In this document: positions 47,701-58,256 of the stretch, piece by piece | Position numbering within the stretch: the first letter of the stretch is position 1 | Layout: each line of letters begins with the position of its first letter | DNA from: Amphimedon queenslandica | Taxonomy: Eukaryota > Porifera > Demospongiae > Haplosclerida > Niphatidae | DNA: 64,000 nt | Direction: 5' to 3' | Assembly: GCF_000090795.2 (NCBI RefSeq) | Contig: NW_003546455.1 | Location: forward strand, 13,841-77,840 | Notes under the pieces: generated by a model | Seen by the model: the letters and a program-made list of their open reading frames with translations, nothing else | Database searches by the model: none | Told to the model about the DNA's origin: nothing | Translations under genes and position numbers: made by a program

Positions 47701-48463
47701 AAGAAGCAAAACTATTGACTGCTTTTGGATAGGATGATGAAGACAAGGGTCTGTTAATGTCAGTATTGTCATTTCCTTGAAGGTCTATGTGAGATATGAT
47801 GGCTGTAACTGGTTCATTAGTTGTGTAGTTTGAGAAGTAGAGAAGTAGTCCAGTCCCACCACCAGCACAGTTTGTATCAATGTCACAATACACACTGCTG
47901 TATATTTTGACTGAGATGACAGCTAGGCTCTTGTAGTGATTGATGTACACAATTCCATATCCATAAAAATTACTAATGGATACATTCTGAAGTAAAACGT
48001 CTGCTGAATGACTAAAAAGGAGTGTTGAAGACTGACCTTTGGGAAAATAGAACGAATTATCATGACTAGGATAAAGCCAGGCTACAGAAGGCATTGTCCC
48101 ACCACACTGGTGTATGTTAACATTCTCAATTCGTAGCCCACTAGAGTTATAAAAGCCAAGACCAGTGGGCTCTGAACAGGTAATAGTGGCTGGGACATTG
48201 GTTGATGCACTCAATATTGTGATATTGCTAACACCACTAACCAAACAAAAGGAAGAATTAGCCATGTTCAAATCATAAGATATGTTTGCTAAGAGACATA
48301 AGTGAGTACCTGGCTGTAGAAGTGATCTTCCTTTTCCACAGAGATGATAAACCAATGAAGTTGAATTTGTTAAATAGACACATTCATCACTGCCACTTAC
48401 ATTTAGTGACACTAGTATAACAGTCAGTAATAGTTTGTAAAGCATCTGCTTGCAGCAGGCCAT
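44777..48463 (-). CDS. Large receptor-like membrane protein: beta-helix-like ectodomain, Cys-rich neck, ~10 membrane spans (member A)
   Basis: 1,228 residues from the ATG at 48463 (Kozak gtcATGG; the frame extends to a TTG at 48502). A signal peptide (MLYKLLLTVILVSLNVSG region, residues ~7-25) is followed by ~700 residues of Asn/Ser/Ile-rich short beta-strand repeats with many N-glycosylation sites. These look like a right-handed parallel beta-helix (for example GFYNSSGLRIENVNI, GGAIRLDQSSHMFL). A Cys-rich segment (~730-840) contains CPHCPPGYC and GILCGQCKEGYSKV. About ten hydrophobic segments occupy ~844-1181. Between spans lies RPFIEALHGPYKDKHRYWF, a motif repeated in the two relatives at 58257 and 62969. 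The acidic/basic cytosolic tail is ~45 residues. Single exon. Function unknown; the architecture suggests a cell-surface receptor or adhesion protein. Similar proteins are uncharacterised in sponges as far as I know. Confidence 0.8.
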   Translation of the reverse strand: MACCKQMLYKLLLTVILVSLNVSGSDECVYLTNSTSLVYHLCGKGRSLLQPGTHLCLLANISYDLNMANSSFCLVSGVSNITILSASTNVPATITCSEPTGLGFYNSSGLRIENVNIHQCGGTMPSVAWLYPSHDNSFYFPKGQSSTLLFSHSADVLLQNVSISNFYGYGIVYINHYKSLAVISVKIYSSVYCDIDTNCAGGGTGLLLYFSNYTTNEPVTAIISHIDLQGNDNTDINRPLSSSSYPKAVNSFASCTAVLFSEGNYQASIFFEKSVWDGCYHSLYNIAIIARDAPIGRTTVAFENVTFTENKLIDSKVGVIGCIVGSRYKRNEIGIKKKWSFLSIKNSLFQFHYDALSKQLADTTYDHIFFHVIVDSNIEAYVSISLQNIYCKRSHFGYRSSIIFAKVTENGKNQQKNLLLELKSFTVGTTNWKLVPKRVDNIGKMVFVNIANVTIYGNNIMKYITGSVILACNSDIYLYGDILFENNRATNGGAIRLDQSSHMFLLEPLNAVFIRNKAFSYGGAIYSYVERNLPLSNSLCAIQIYSNKTNASDINIKLHFINNTAGLAGNSMYVSPSYDCQQLNSPFNTSVLYNALTYFTNSNWTTNEIASVAVKTQLCSISGVNKVKTSYNFYPGQTLTIGLRTVDLNNISSYAQVLTTLTRILKTSFLKYNMDISNELNPKHRTQVVYSNSCTPLQFQILPAVNNTERDISLRFAVFGYFSVAFVKLEQLNCPLGFVYNNKTKRCTCSSFLKALGITQCKIDNTKVLIPQASWLGLVHTKNQSKLEYCPHCPPGYCRTDTWNINVTQIDDICMSNHAGILCGQCKEGYSKVLFSYDCHYCNNDIENVGLLAVIVVTSILYVVLLFCFKFTINKGTIGGLVLWFDVVSLTPSFTLLVTHKNIFRYFIYGISFTIYSLQIPLCVWNGFNAMDTMFIEYSFSFYLWLLVIIIILISRCSTKVSNLTVGSSVQVLMTLMFISFSNLLSLSLNVLTPARIHQLSPDGSTSSRLVWFTDGSVLYGRDPVHIILICISIAVIIFFVVPFILLGLFGVKLFRFRCMAMYLRPFIEALHGPYKDKHRYWFGLMLIIRTLVHIISASLDSNNTTLLLLIFTVVTGFYVLGLCLVKPYKNKIHNGLEILFGIILLANLIVSSSASSLSAIETVASVSISCGGVLCCIILGYHICIGLNQNRRIRKLLKQKCCNFYKKDDLYESLPPLIEENREEKDY

Positions 48464-48989
48464 GACTGTATTATGCTCCAGTTTGTTTTTGCTCAGCAAC
48501 AATCATTGTATGGCAGAATGTTGCTTTTATGCTACGTTGCAGTGAATTAGTTTCAACATGTATGCATACATGCACATAATTCCACACGTCAAATATGAAA
48601 ACATAGTTGTTAACTCGTTATTGTTATCACCATTGTCTAATAACTTGTTTCAAAATGTCTAGCATATTACTTTTGTATGAAAAACAAAACTTGTTGACAA
48701 TTTTTAGAACAATACCGTTATAAATATAAAGAGATAAACAGGAAGAGTAAGTATTAGAAGCATACCTTTACAATTTAATTTTACATTAATGTTTATATCA
48801 ACATTATTATGCATAAATGTACATAGTTTGTTACAAACAATAATAATGATGAATTAAAAATATTAAAATGTCATCAAATTTGTACAGTACTTTTATTAAC
48901 ACAATTAGATCTATATGAGAAGAGGGAGAAATTAAATTATTTAATGCACAATTTATGCATTGATTACTTGAAGTCCTTTAATTTCTTCT
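48464..48989. other. 5' flank of receptor-like gene A
   Basis: AT-rich; no motif I can support. Confidence 0.4.
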
Positions 48990-49300
48990 ATTACATTAAT
49001 GAAGCATATTGAGTTAGTTGGACCAGAAACTTCACCTTGTCTGACTATTAAAAAATAAAATTTGATACTGTTTGTTTCAACAGCAATAAATTTAATTAGA
49101 ATTATTAATTCAATTTTGTAAGGATAACAAAACAGTGAATCATTGATGCAGGCCATGTACATGCAGAAAATATGAAACAGTGCACCTAGCTAGACGAAGG
49201 TCAAACATTAAGGGGCCTGCCCTTTAGCTACAAACTGACACAAGTGTACTGTACTAACTAATATACAAGATACAAGTACACTCAAACAGAACTACTTTAT
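48990..49300 (+). repeat. ~300-bp dispersed duplicate, copy 1
   Basis: Collinear with 56965-57265 in the same orientation ('attaatgaagcatattgagt', 'gatgcaggccatgtacatgc', 'aaggtcaaacattaagggg' in order). Each copy lies upstream of or between members of the receptor-like family. Confidence 0.8.
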
Positions 49301-49959
49301 TAGTAAAGGATTCACCTGTGGTCAAATACACTTAAGGTGCTTGATAATTGAGATGCCACCGGGACTCATAAACCAGAAATAGTAGCAATACAAGCACCTT
49401 TATACATGTACATGTAGCAGTAGCAGATTTTGTAGGGTTAATTTGTTGAATGACAATTACTGAGTTATGAGTTACAACAGCCCTCACGTCAGTAGCCTTA
49501 ATTCTGCCATATGATGCTAGATTATCTTCCACTAGCCAGGTGCCTGTATCCTTCACAGAACCATTGACACAAGATAAATTTTTCAGTTCAGACTAGGAAG
49601 TATTGTCTGACACAAAATAGCATGGAGATGACATTTCCTATTTGTAGAAGGGAGGGCATGAATAGATACAGGTATCATGAGGTATGTTTGAGGAGTGCCA
49701 CAAAACTAACCTCCTCTGAAGACGACACTGGCTCCAAGGAGAACTTGGCCAAGATCACCACCACTTTGTTTCAGGCAATGATTCCAAGCAGTGGAACTGA
49801 GAAGAGTAGCAGCTGTACCAGTATCAACAAGAAAGCTGTAAGGTTAACTAAACAATGTAAAAGGATAATGAAATGTGAGTGCAGAGTTCACTGGAGATAT
49901 AATAAATTGCCAAGGTGGGGCCACATTGATAAATAACTTGCTAAAATCTAAAAATACCC
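49301..49959. other. Intergenic DNA with one unrecognised frame
   Basis: A 104-codon ATG frame at 49622-49936 (plus) is Ser/Thr/Lys-rich, with no known motif. A donor-like GAG/GTATGT occurs inside at about 49682. It could be an exon remnant; I do not call a gene. Confidence 0.35.
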
Positions 49960-50870
49960 TAAATGGCTCATAAATCATGACAAATTTTTATTATATTTTT
50001 GATACGTATTGATGTCCTTATGCTATGTAGAACGTTTGAGCTAATTCTAACTCCATTTTTTCAAATTATGGCTATTTTTAAAATTGGCCAAAATCTGAAA
50101 AATAACCCTGTATTATAGCCCATGCTTTTTTCCCAAAAATGGCTCCAAAATCACTCCAAATTTTTAGTACACTTTTTTGGTACATATTGATGTCCTTATG
50201 CTAGGTATAAGTTGGAGCTAATTCCCACTATTATTTTTCAAGTTATGGCCATTAAAAAATTATTATGCCAAAATATACTGTTATAGCCCATGTTTTTTCC
50301 CAAAACATGGCTCCCAAATCACCACAAAATTTTATAACATTTTATGATATAATGTCCTTAAGCTATGTAGAAAGTTTGAGCTAATTCTGACTTCAATTTT
50401 TCAAGTTACGCTTATTTTGAAAATTGGCCAAAATCTGAAAAATACCCATGCCTTTTTCCAAGAAAATGGCTAAAAAATTACTTTAAATGTTTATTACATT
50501 TTCTGATTATATTGATGTCCTAATGCTATGTAGAAAGTTTGGGGTGATTCCAGCTTAAATCTTTTGAGTTATAGCCATTTTTAAAATAAGCCAAAATCTG
50601 AAAAACACCCAAGGCTATAGCCCATGCTTTTTTCCGAACAATGGCTAAAAATTAACCCCTAATTTTTATCACATTTTTTGATACATATTGCTGTCCTTAT
50701 GCTGCATAAAAAGTTTGAGCTGATCCAGACTTAAATTTTTAAAATTACAGCCATTTTAAGAAACGTGCCAAATTCTAAAAATATCCAAGGCTATGGCTAA
50801 ATAATGGCTAAAAAATCACTCCCAATTTTTATTACATTTTCCAATACATATTGATGATTATAGCACTAAT
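49960..50870 (+). repeat. Tandem array of ~170-bp units, subfamily B
   Basis: Five units with 'gatgtccttatgctatgtag' followed by 'aaagtttgagctaattc', 'gccaaaatctgaaaaatac' and 'atagcccatgcttttttcc'. Cores near 50022, 50197, 50350, 50520 and 50697. Related to, but distinct from, the ~180-bp units at 20-22 kb. Single diverged copies occur at 1060-1290 and 12700-12880. Confidence 0.75.
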
Positions 50871-51014
50871 TAAGTATAGAGATTTCAAACTTACATAAAA
50901 TTTTAACGTTTTATCAATACAGTATATGTACACATACAATGTTTCTTAATTCTTACCACTGGTTATCAGGTGACTTAATAACTAGCTCCACCCACACATA
51001 AAGACCGAATTGTG
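50871..51014. other. Short unique spacer
   Basis: AT-rich, no feature. Confidence 0.4.
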
Positions 51015-51415
51015 TATAGACCTCTTCAGGTGAGATTGACGGTGGCCTATGAATATCATTACTGTTTATTACGGTATCCACCTACGGTGATAATTGGCCG
51101 CCATTTTGGACGGCAAGATTCAATGGAGGATGAATGAAGAAAAGGCAAAACTGATTCTTTTCGTTGGCATGGAGCTTTTTCAAGCTACAAAAGCTGGTTG
51201 GAGGAAAGAATGGTCGCTGCTAAGCATCTCCTAAAAGGGATTTGGTGCAATATGAAGCATATTCTTTAATAGAGCTTGCTTTCTGCATTAGCCCATTCAT
51301 ACTCCATAGAAAGTTGCCGTCCACGAAAATTATTTCAGAGTCAGCCAGGCTCAGTCACGCCCCTTGCCGTATATCATTCTTTGACGTAATTCATTCTCAC
51401 CCAAAGAGGTCTATT
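51015..51415. mobile_element. ~400-bp non-autonomous DNA transposon, copy 2 (inverted relative to 37408)
   Basis: Inverted ends 'tatagacctcttcaggtgag' and, from the right, 'aatagacctctttgggtgag'. The internal sequence is homologous to 37408-37793 in reverse orientation. It sits about 0.5 kb upstream of the NLR-like gene. Confidence 0.75.
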
Positions 51416-51752
51416 GTATGGGGAAGAAGACATCAACAGGTTTCTTTTTGTTAGGAGAGGGTTTATCATTTGACGAAAATAAACGAAACAATATTCCTTT
51501 TGTACAAACTAAAAGAACAGAGTTCTACAGGAACGTTACCGTATAATTATAATAACTAATAAACTGACTAGATAGTCTACTTATTGTTTGACTGAATTAG
51601 TTATATTATTATTGTTATACTTACATCTATATTAATTGTTGGTAGCTTTACTGTTCCTCCAGTCTTGATCTATCCTGCACTCAATTTATATGATTTTACC
51701 GCGGATTTTACTATCTATGACTAAAGTCACTGCGAGGCCACTTGTCATGCAT
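51416..51752. other. 5' flank of the NLR-like gene
   Basis: Part of this (51465-51600) resembles 56615-56735 ('ctgaaagaac.gaattctata', 'aataaactgactag'), another dispersed duplicate. Confidence 0.45.
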
Positions 51753-51816
51753 GGGCGTGGTCTTGCATGGGTGTGGCTATCAATACTTTGAATTTGCTAG
51801 CTTTAAGGTGTGGCTC
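51753..51816 (+). promoter_or_regulatory. Three GG(G)YGTGGYY boxes
   Basis: GGGCGTGG (51753), GGGTGTGGC (51769) and AGGTGTGGC (51806) lie 85-147 bp before the ATG. They resemble CACCC boxes bound by KLF/Sp zinc fingers in animals. The first carries, on the other strand, the ACGCCCA core seen before three other genes here. Confidence 0.45.
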
Positions 51817-51899
51817 GTTCTTAGCAAATTTTTAGATTACTTGTTTTCGACTTGTTCTCATCTAGTCTCGCCTAGTTCTAATCTTGTTCTCATCTTGTA

Positions 51900-54800
51900 A
51901 TGGCCTCCATCATGATCACAGATACCACCGTTCTTGGTTAGTAATAATATTATTTCTGTTTCTCAAATCTCTGCTTTCAGATATTACACATCTTCAATTA
52001 GTTCTGTCTAAGTTAAAACATTTTTCTAAAGCCAAATGGAAGGACTTTGGTCTTAAGTGTGGCCTTTACCACAACACATTAGAAGCAATACAAGCTAATA
52101 ATGCTGGTAAACCTAGACCTGCTGAAGAATGCTTCAGGGACTGTGTTGCTCGCTGGCTGAGGAGAGAGGATAATGTTAATGAAGAAGGTGAACCAACTTT
52201 ACAGAGATTGGCTGATATAGTGGAAAACATCAAGTGTGAGGATAATCATAAAAGTCAGTGATTTATTTGTACTTTCAAAATATTATGATTTTTTTGGCTA
52301 CAGAGCTTGTGCCTGATACTCCTGCACAAAATTTCACGATATTATGGTGGATCATTTTACCAGTGTCAGTAGTTGTAGCAATAATTTCAATTATAGTAAT
52401 ATTAATGCATGCATCATCAAGTACAACAGCAATTGATGAATATGCATTCGAATTACGTGATGAATATAATGAGAATCTGACAAGGTTTAGAGATCCAGAT
52501 GAGAATAAATTCCCAGCTGCTGGTCCATCTTTTCATGATTATGTCCCTTTTATACCTTTGAAATTAATCAAGGTGGAAAGACACAGTACAGAAAATGCAG
52601 AATTCTTTAAAAAAGCTTCTGTTGAACAAATATTAGAAAAATTTGAAAGTATAGAAATTCACCATATTTTGAAACCACTAAAAGATAAACAGCTAAGATT
52701 TGTATTAATTGAAGGAGAGCCTGGCATAGGAAAGAGCACATTAGCTAAAGAACTAACATTGCGATGGGTTAGACAAACAGATGAATATTTAAACAATTTT
52801 AAAGTTGTCATTTTTATTGCATTGCGCCATGAAACTTATCAAAAAGCCAAAACTTTTGAAGACCTTCTCATTGATGTTGAAGATATTAATATGACTGAAA
52901 TAGCACTATCAATCAAGAAAACAAAAGGAGCAGGTGTACTTTGGGTATTAGATGGTTTTGATGAGCTTCCACATCAATTAAGAAGCAATTCAACTTCAAT
53001 ATTCATTAAACTTATAAAAGGAGACATTCTTCGCAAGTCAACAAAGATAGTTATAACCAGACATGCTGCTAGTTTCCCTCTGTATACTTATTTAGAACAT
53101 AATTCAAAAAGTCTTTATATTGTAGGCTTTAGCCCAAATGAAACCAGAAAATATGCTACAAAATATTTTGAAAGTAATAAAACATTAGCTGACGAATTTC
53201 AGTCTTACTATAATCGCAATACTATGGTTGAGAGTATGCTATACAATCCAATGAATTGCTTCATAATGTGTACAGTTTTTAATGATTTTATACGAACTGA
53301 TAACAAAAAATATCCAAGAACAATGACAGAAATTTATAATCATTATGTTTGTATATTACTCAAACGACACCTCATTGATAAGAAAGTAATTGAAATACGC
53401 TATAAAATGCCTCGACATTTAATATGCAAAATGGACTTTAGTATTTCTGAATTAGCTCAATCCAGTACTTGGAATCAATTCTATTTTCTCTCTGAAATAG
53501 CTTACAATGGCTCAATGAGACAGGAATATATTTTTAAAAATGAGTTTCATAACTTGAGTATGATCACTCTTGGTATGATGGACACTAATATTGGCTTCGC
53601 TGGGTTCGATGAAGATGAATTCAGCAGTTTTATACACACTACACTACAAGAATACTTTGCAGCAATTTATCTTGTCAATAATCCAGACTTCATGTTTACT
53701 ATAGAAGACTTAAAGCAAAACTCAAATCTTGAAGTTGTTCTTACTTTCTACGTTGGATTATTGAAATTACTTGAAAGAAAAGTTGATAATGAAACAATGA
53801 ATATAATACTGAATCATGACGATGACATATTAAACTATATCGAAAAAGTGTCAAAACATCATAATGAGATAGATAGCCACATTACTGAAATAAAGAACCA
53901 TTTAATCAATGGAATGGCCTGTAAAGATGCGGAAAGTGACATAACACCATATATTCAGCTTACAAGTTTAATGCTCAGGTGCATGTATGAACAAGATTCA
54001 CTATTACAAAATAGAGGCTATATTCTTAAAAAATATTTGTTGTCACACTATATTCAAAGGAGTAAGTCTAAATCAACACAAGTATATTTACACATAAAGG
54101 ATTTTGATTATTTTATTTGTGGCTATATTGTTGCTACTCACAATATTACACTACAGTTTGAACCTTTCAGCTCATCTGAAATAATAGCTTTTAAGAAAGG
54201 GCTCCAATCCCACCCCTCTGTCAATGGAAAGATAAAAATTAGAATTTACAATACTTCTATTGAGGGCATGATCACAGAACTACTTACTATACCAATTGAT
54301 ATGGTAACAGGACTACAATTAGCTACAAACGATAACGTCTCAGCTTGCCAAATAATTTCAAAATTTTCATCATTGCAAGAAATTACTTTTCCATTTTTTA
54401 ATAACTTGCACTGTAATTCAGTCATATCAAAGCATCCTTTACTGAAACTTAAAAAGCTAAAAAAGCTGATAGTAAGAATTGAAAAAGCAAGTAAAAATGC
54501 CTTTGAGTTACTAAAACAATTTACTGCTCGTGGACAACCTCTTAAACGACTACACATATGTGTAGTGGGTGCTGAGAATATACAGATTTTGAATTTAATT
54601 GAAATGCAGTTCTCATTGGAAGTACTGAGAATTGAAGTATCAGTTTTGAGTTTAAATCCTAGGTCATGGGGACTTGCATTTAATTTTCAATACCTAAAAG
54701 AACTTAATGTCAAGCTGAAATTCATTTGGTGTAAAAGCAATAACAGTTTAAAAGTTAATGATAATGAACTGCTTGCTGAATACATAGGCGTCAGCAAAAT

Positions 54801-55056
54801 ACAGTTGAATTCTTACACCTCATTTATACATTACAGAGACAGAATTGTTGCAGCTACAATATACTCGAGCTCTGAACCAGTGACTTCTGATCTAAGTGAT
54901 TTTATTAAGTATTTCCGTAGCTACAGATCTTTTTTGAAGACTAAAAGGCTTACAGCTAAAGATTTAAATCGTAATTTAAAAACTCGAATAAACAAATTTA
55001 TTTATGCTATGATTTCGCCATCAACAGATCAAAACCAATTTGTCTCCTTTTTCTAA
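51900..55056 (+). CDS. Death domain - transmembrane - NACHT (NLR-like) protein
   Basis: Three exons: 51900-51936, 51981-52253 and 52304-55056, introns 44 and 50 bp (GTTAGT...TTTCAG; GTCAGT...CTACAG). The sum is 3,063 nt, exactly 1,020 codons plus stop, with both junctions in phase. Residues ~13-100 form a Death domain (DITHLQLVLSKL…KWKDFGLKCGL…CFRDCVARWL…DNVNEEGEPTL), a style common in sponge Death proteins. A 25-residue hydrophobic span follows (~113-138). Then comes a NACHT ATPase with Walker A GEPGIGKST (~240), Walker B LWVLDGFDELP (~316), sensor TRHAAS (~356) and the NLR winged-helix signature FIHTTLQEYFAAIYL. The last ~200 residues have degenerate leucine-rich repeats. Death/CARD-NACHT-LRR proteins are expected to oligomerise on sensing and recruit Death adaptors; the ligand is unknown. 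The membrane span between Death and NACHT is unusual. Start: first ATG, Kozak gtaATGG. Confidence 0.88.
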
Positions 55057-56599
55057 AATTTTGTTTTTAAAAGTCCTATTAGATGATTGTAAATTTAATC
55101 AACTTAAAAAAATTATTGCTAAACTGTTAGCCTGAATCAGGCTGAATGAACCTCACTTCAGATTCAAAAATTCCAATTAATGAATTAATGGATGATACAA
55201 TCTCACTAATAACAGATCAAAACTATTTTTATATTATTTTTATTATGGTACTAGCCATGCATAAAATTTACTTTATTTTGATTATTACTACTATAGTTTA
55301 TGAACCTTGCTTCTTACTAAGTGTCTCTGTGTTTATTATTAACATTAATTATATAGTATGTAAACTAGTAATGTTTTTATATTAATGTTATTAATATTTT
55401 GTCTTAATGTTGCTTTCAATGTACTCCATGAGTTATCAGGGAGGGAATCTGGAGGAAGGGAGAGAGAGGGAGGAGAGGACTGGTGGAAGGAGAAAAAGAG
55501 ACACAGAAGGAATTAAATATTAAAATCAAACCTGTATACATACTTTCAGTTGGGATCTTCCCTTTTAGTATATCTTGATAATTATTCTAAAAGAACAGTA
55601 ACATAACAATAATTGTAACAGTTTTAATATTCACACACTTACATATAATTATAAATGGGTTACATATTTCTAACAATCTTGCAATATCTTCACAAGATGA
55701 TTCACTGAATAATAATTTATTTACTAACATAACATGATTGCTTCACTCATTTTAGCCTTGAAAAGATAGGGAAATAGACAAAAGGAAAAGGAACACTAAA
55801 TTAAGACAGCTAGTCAAGCACCTCAAAATAGCACTACTACTATTGTTAAGCCACGGTGGGCTACCATGGAAAAAGAGACATTGCATTTTTTGTGTAGACT
55901 TTTGATTGACCTTTTCATGCATTTTTATATGCAAGACTGCTCTTGCTATTATACATGTACCCTTTTACACTAGTATCTCATGTACACTTGGTGATTTTTA
56001 ATTTTTTACTATGATCACTCACAGTTGCTAGTGATTGTATTAACTTGAATTTAGTTGATAGTAATCCTCATTATAACTAATTGAAGAGGCAGGCCATCCT
56101 TTTCGCCAATTTGTTATCAATACAAATAATAATGAATAAACTAATGAGCTACACTTTAACTTTAGAAAAACTGATCTATCTGAAGATATAGAGAAGAAAG
56201 AATAATGACTTATTTCACTTATTAATATTAATATTTTCCACATCACATGATTCTCGTTCATTTTGCTTTTAATCTTTAAATGACTTAAATACATCACATG
56301 ACAATCACATGATCCTAACTCACAACTCAAGTGTGTGTCTTTGATCTGATTTAAAATTCATTACCAGCCAGTTCTTGACAGGAGAGGGTGAATGAGGTGA
56401 CACGATATCAGTGAGACATCATGCCAGCATTAACGTTGATTTTGATATGATATTACTATCAGCATTATGATATGATCAGAGCAATGCATTGATACTATAC
56501 CAGCTATCAATACCTGTAGATACTAATAATAATAGTAATAATAATAGTAATCTATTATTAGTAACAATCATTCTATTTATAGTAACACATTCTATTTAT
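55057..56599. other. Intergenic DNA downstream of the NLR-like gene
   Basis: Contains a hydrophobic 79-codon frame (55146-55385). Its start resembles the NLR tail ('tcacta.aacagatcaaaac' against 'ccatcaacagatcaaaacc'), perhaps a decayed paralog end. A purine-rich tract is at 55445-55515. Nothing else is supported. Confidence 0.4.
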
Positions 56600-56964
56600 A
56601 GTAACCTTGTCCTCATCATTTGAGAAAAATAAAAGAAATGAAACTCCTTATTTATAAACTGAAAGAACTGAATTCTATAGGGACAGTTATAATAATTAAT
56701 AATAAATAACAATAAACTGACTAGTAATTGTTTGACTGCTTCTAGTAACCGTCCTTTAGCTAAAATTAAACTATTAATTCCTCCATCTTCTTTCTTCTCC
56801 TCCTCCTTTTTTGCTATGCCCACTTTACTGCCAGAAGTCGACAAATAATAATTAAGAGATGACAGTAATAGATTAATAGCAACTGCAGCTCTATCATGAG
56901 ACAATTGTAACAGCTATATATACAGCAAAGATGAGAAAGAAAAGGTGAGTCCTGACTCCTGATA
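56600..56964. other. Dispersed duplicate and AT-rich DNA
   Basis: 56615-56735 resembles 51465-51600 upstream of the NLR-like gene. No gene seen; the open frame at 56596-56904 (minus) has no domain. Confidence 0.4.
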
Positions 56965-57265
56965 TATTAATGAAGCATATTGAGTTAGTCAAATCAGAGA
57001 CTCCACCTTGAAAAATAACATTTGATATTGCTTGTTTCATGAGCAATAAATTTATTTAATTACAATTATTAATTAAATTTTGTATGGAACACAAAACAGT
57101 GAATCACTGATGCAGGCCATGTACATGCAAAAAATATGAAACAGTGAATCTAACTAGAAGTAGGTCAAACATTAAGGGGCCCTGCCCTTTAGCCATGCCC
57201 TGACACAAGTGTACAAACTAACATACATGATACATGTACATACAAACAGAACTACTTGGGTTCAC
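56965..57265 (+). repeat. ~300-bp dispersed duplicate, copy 2
   Basis: Same order of blocks as 48990-49300, with scattered substitutions and small indels. Confidence 0.8.
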
Positions 57266-57826
57266 CCAACTGAATCGCCTATAATTGAATACATCACATT
57301 AAAGTAATCTTTGAAATGGTTAACTTTGCAAGCAAAAATTGCACATTGACCGCTATAGCTCAAAGACAGAGTTTTAAAGAATCAGTATCAATGTCCATTA
57401 GACTATTGTGAGATTCAAAATGATATTCCAATAAAATAAAAGACGAAAAAGGTGCACTTTGCACTTATTTTGCTATAGAGATGAAGGATGTGAATAAAGG
57501 ATTACTTTCATTAAAAGTACAACCAATTATGATTATAACTATCAATTCCTCTATCCTGTTTGAAATACATAAAGCTGCAACTGGTGCCGTTTTTAATGTA
57601 CCATCAGTAGAGTAACAATCACTAATTGTGATATACTGACTGTGTATTGACACTGTACATACAACATTATCTGTTAGCTGTGCCAGTGAATGCATAATTG
57701 AAGGTTGTTTAAACTAATGGAGAAGTTAGCTCTAACAGTCCTCTGTCAAATGATTGGCAGTGAACAAGTGTGATATTGCTCCTGATGCCATTTTCCCATC
57801 ACTAATTTATGTGATGAAAGATTTAA
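57266..57826. other. Intergenic DNA
   Basis: Nothing convincing. If the relic at 57827 was once a full gene, this stretch has lost recognisable coding similarity. Confidence 0.4.
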
Positions 57827-57949
57827 TTATAATACTACTTTAGAATAGTCTCCATCTAGTATTGACTGGCAATGAGGAAATGGTGCAGTAGAAACTGGTA
57901 GAAATAGATGAGAACTCAAAAAGAAGAGGAGAAAGAGAATTCTCTTCAT
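57827..57949 (-). pseudogene. Truncated relic of a receptor-like family gene (signal peptide only)
   Basis: A 40-codon frame starting at ATG 57949 (MKRILFLLFFLSSHLFLPVS...) closely parallels the start of the gene at 61817 (MKRLLSLLFYLSSPLLLPVS...). It continues through PHC.SIL.GDYS and then hits TAA. The upstream non-coding DNA (57950-58030) also matches 61818-61890. It is therefore the 5' end of a duplicated member whose body was lost. It lies just downstream of the intact gene's 3' end. Confidence 0.75.
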
Positions 57950-58256
57950 GTCTGATTGTATATATATACAAGCAATAGAACAGTAGAATTGACTGGCGCT
58001 GCAATAACTAATAATTATGCTATAGAAACTGTAGAATATTTACTGAACAGAACAACAAACAGAGGCTGATTTATTATTGGCTCTAGCTTGTAGACATATC
58101 TTGTTCTTTGAGATATAGTAACAAGCTAGAGTAGCAATAGTTGTATAAACTGACAATAGTTTGTATTGTAAAAAAATAAAATACACACAATATAAAGGTT
58201 ACCACTCATACAACTAGATTATTATCACACTATTTATATTAACTATATAGATACAC

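Noticed and set aside
49622-49936. 104-codon Ser/Lys-rich frame
   Set aside because: No family recognised and no support from neighbouring exons; left as an unexplained frame.
55146-55385. Hydrophobic 79-codon frame after the NLR gene
   Set aside because: Composition matches random AT-rich DNA; only a short similarity to the NLR tail is seen.
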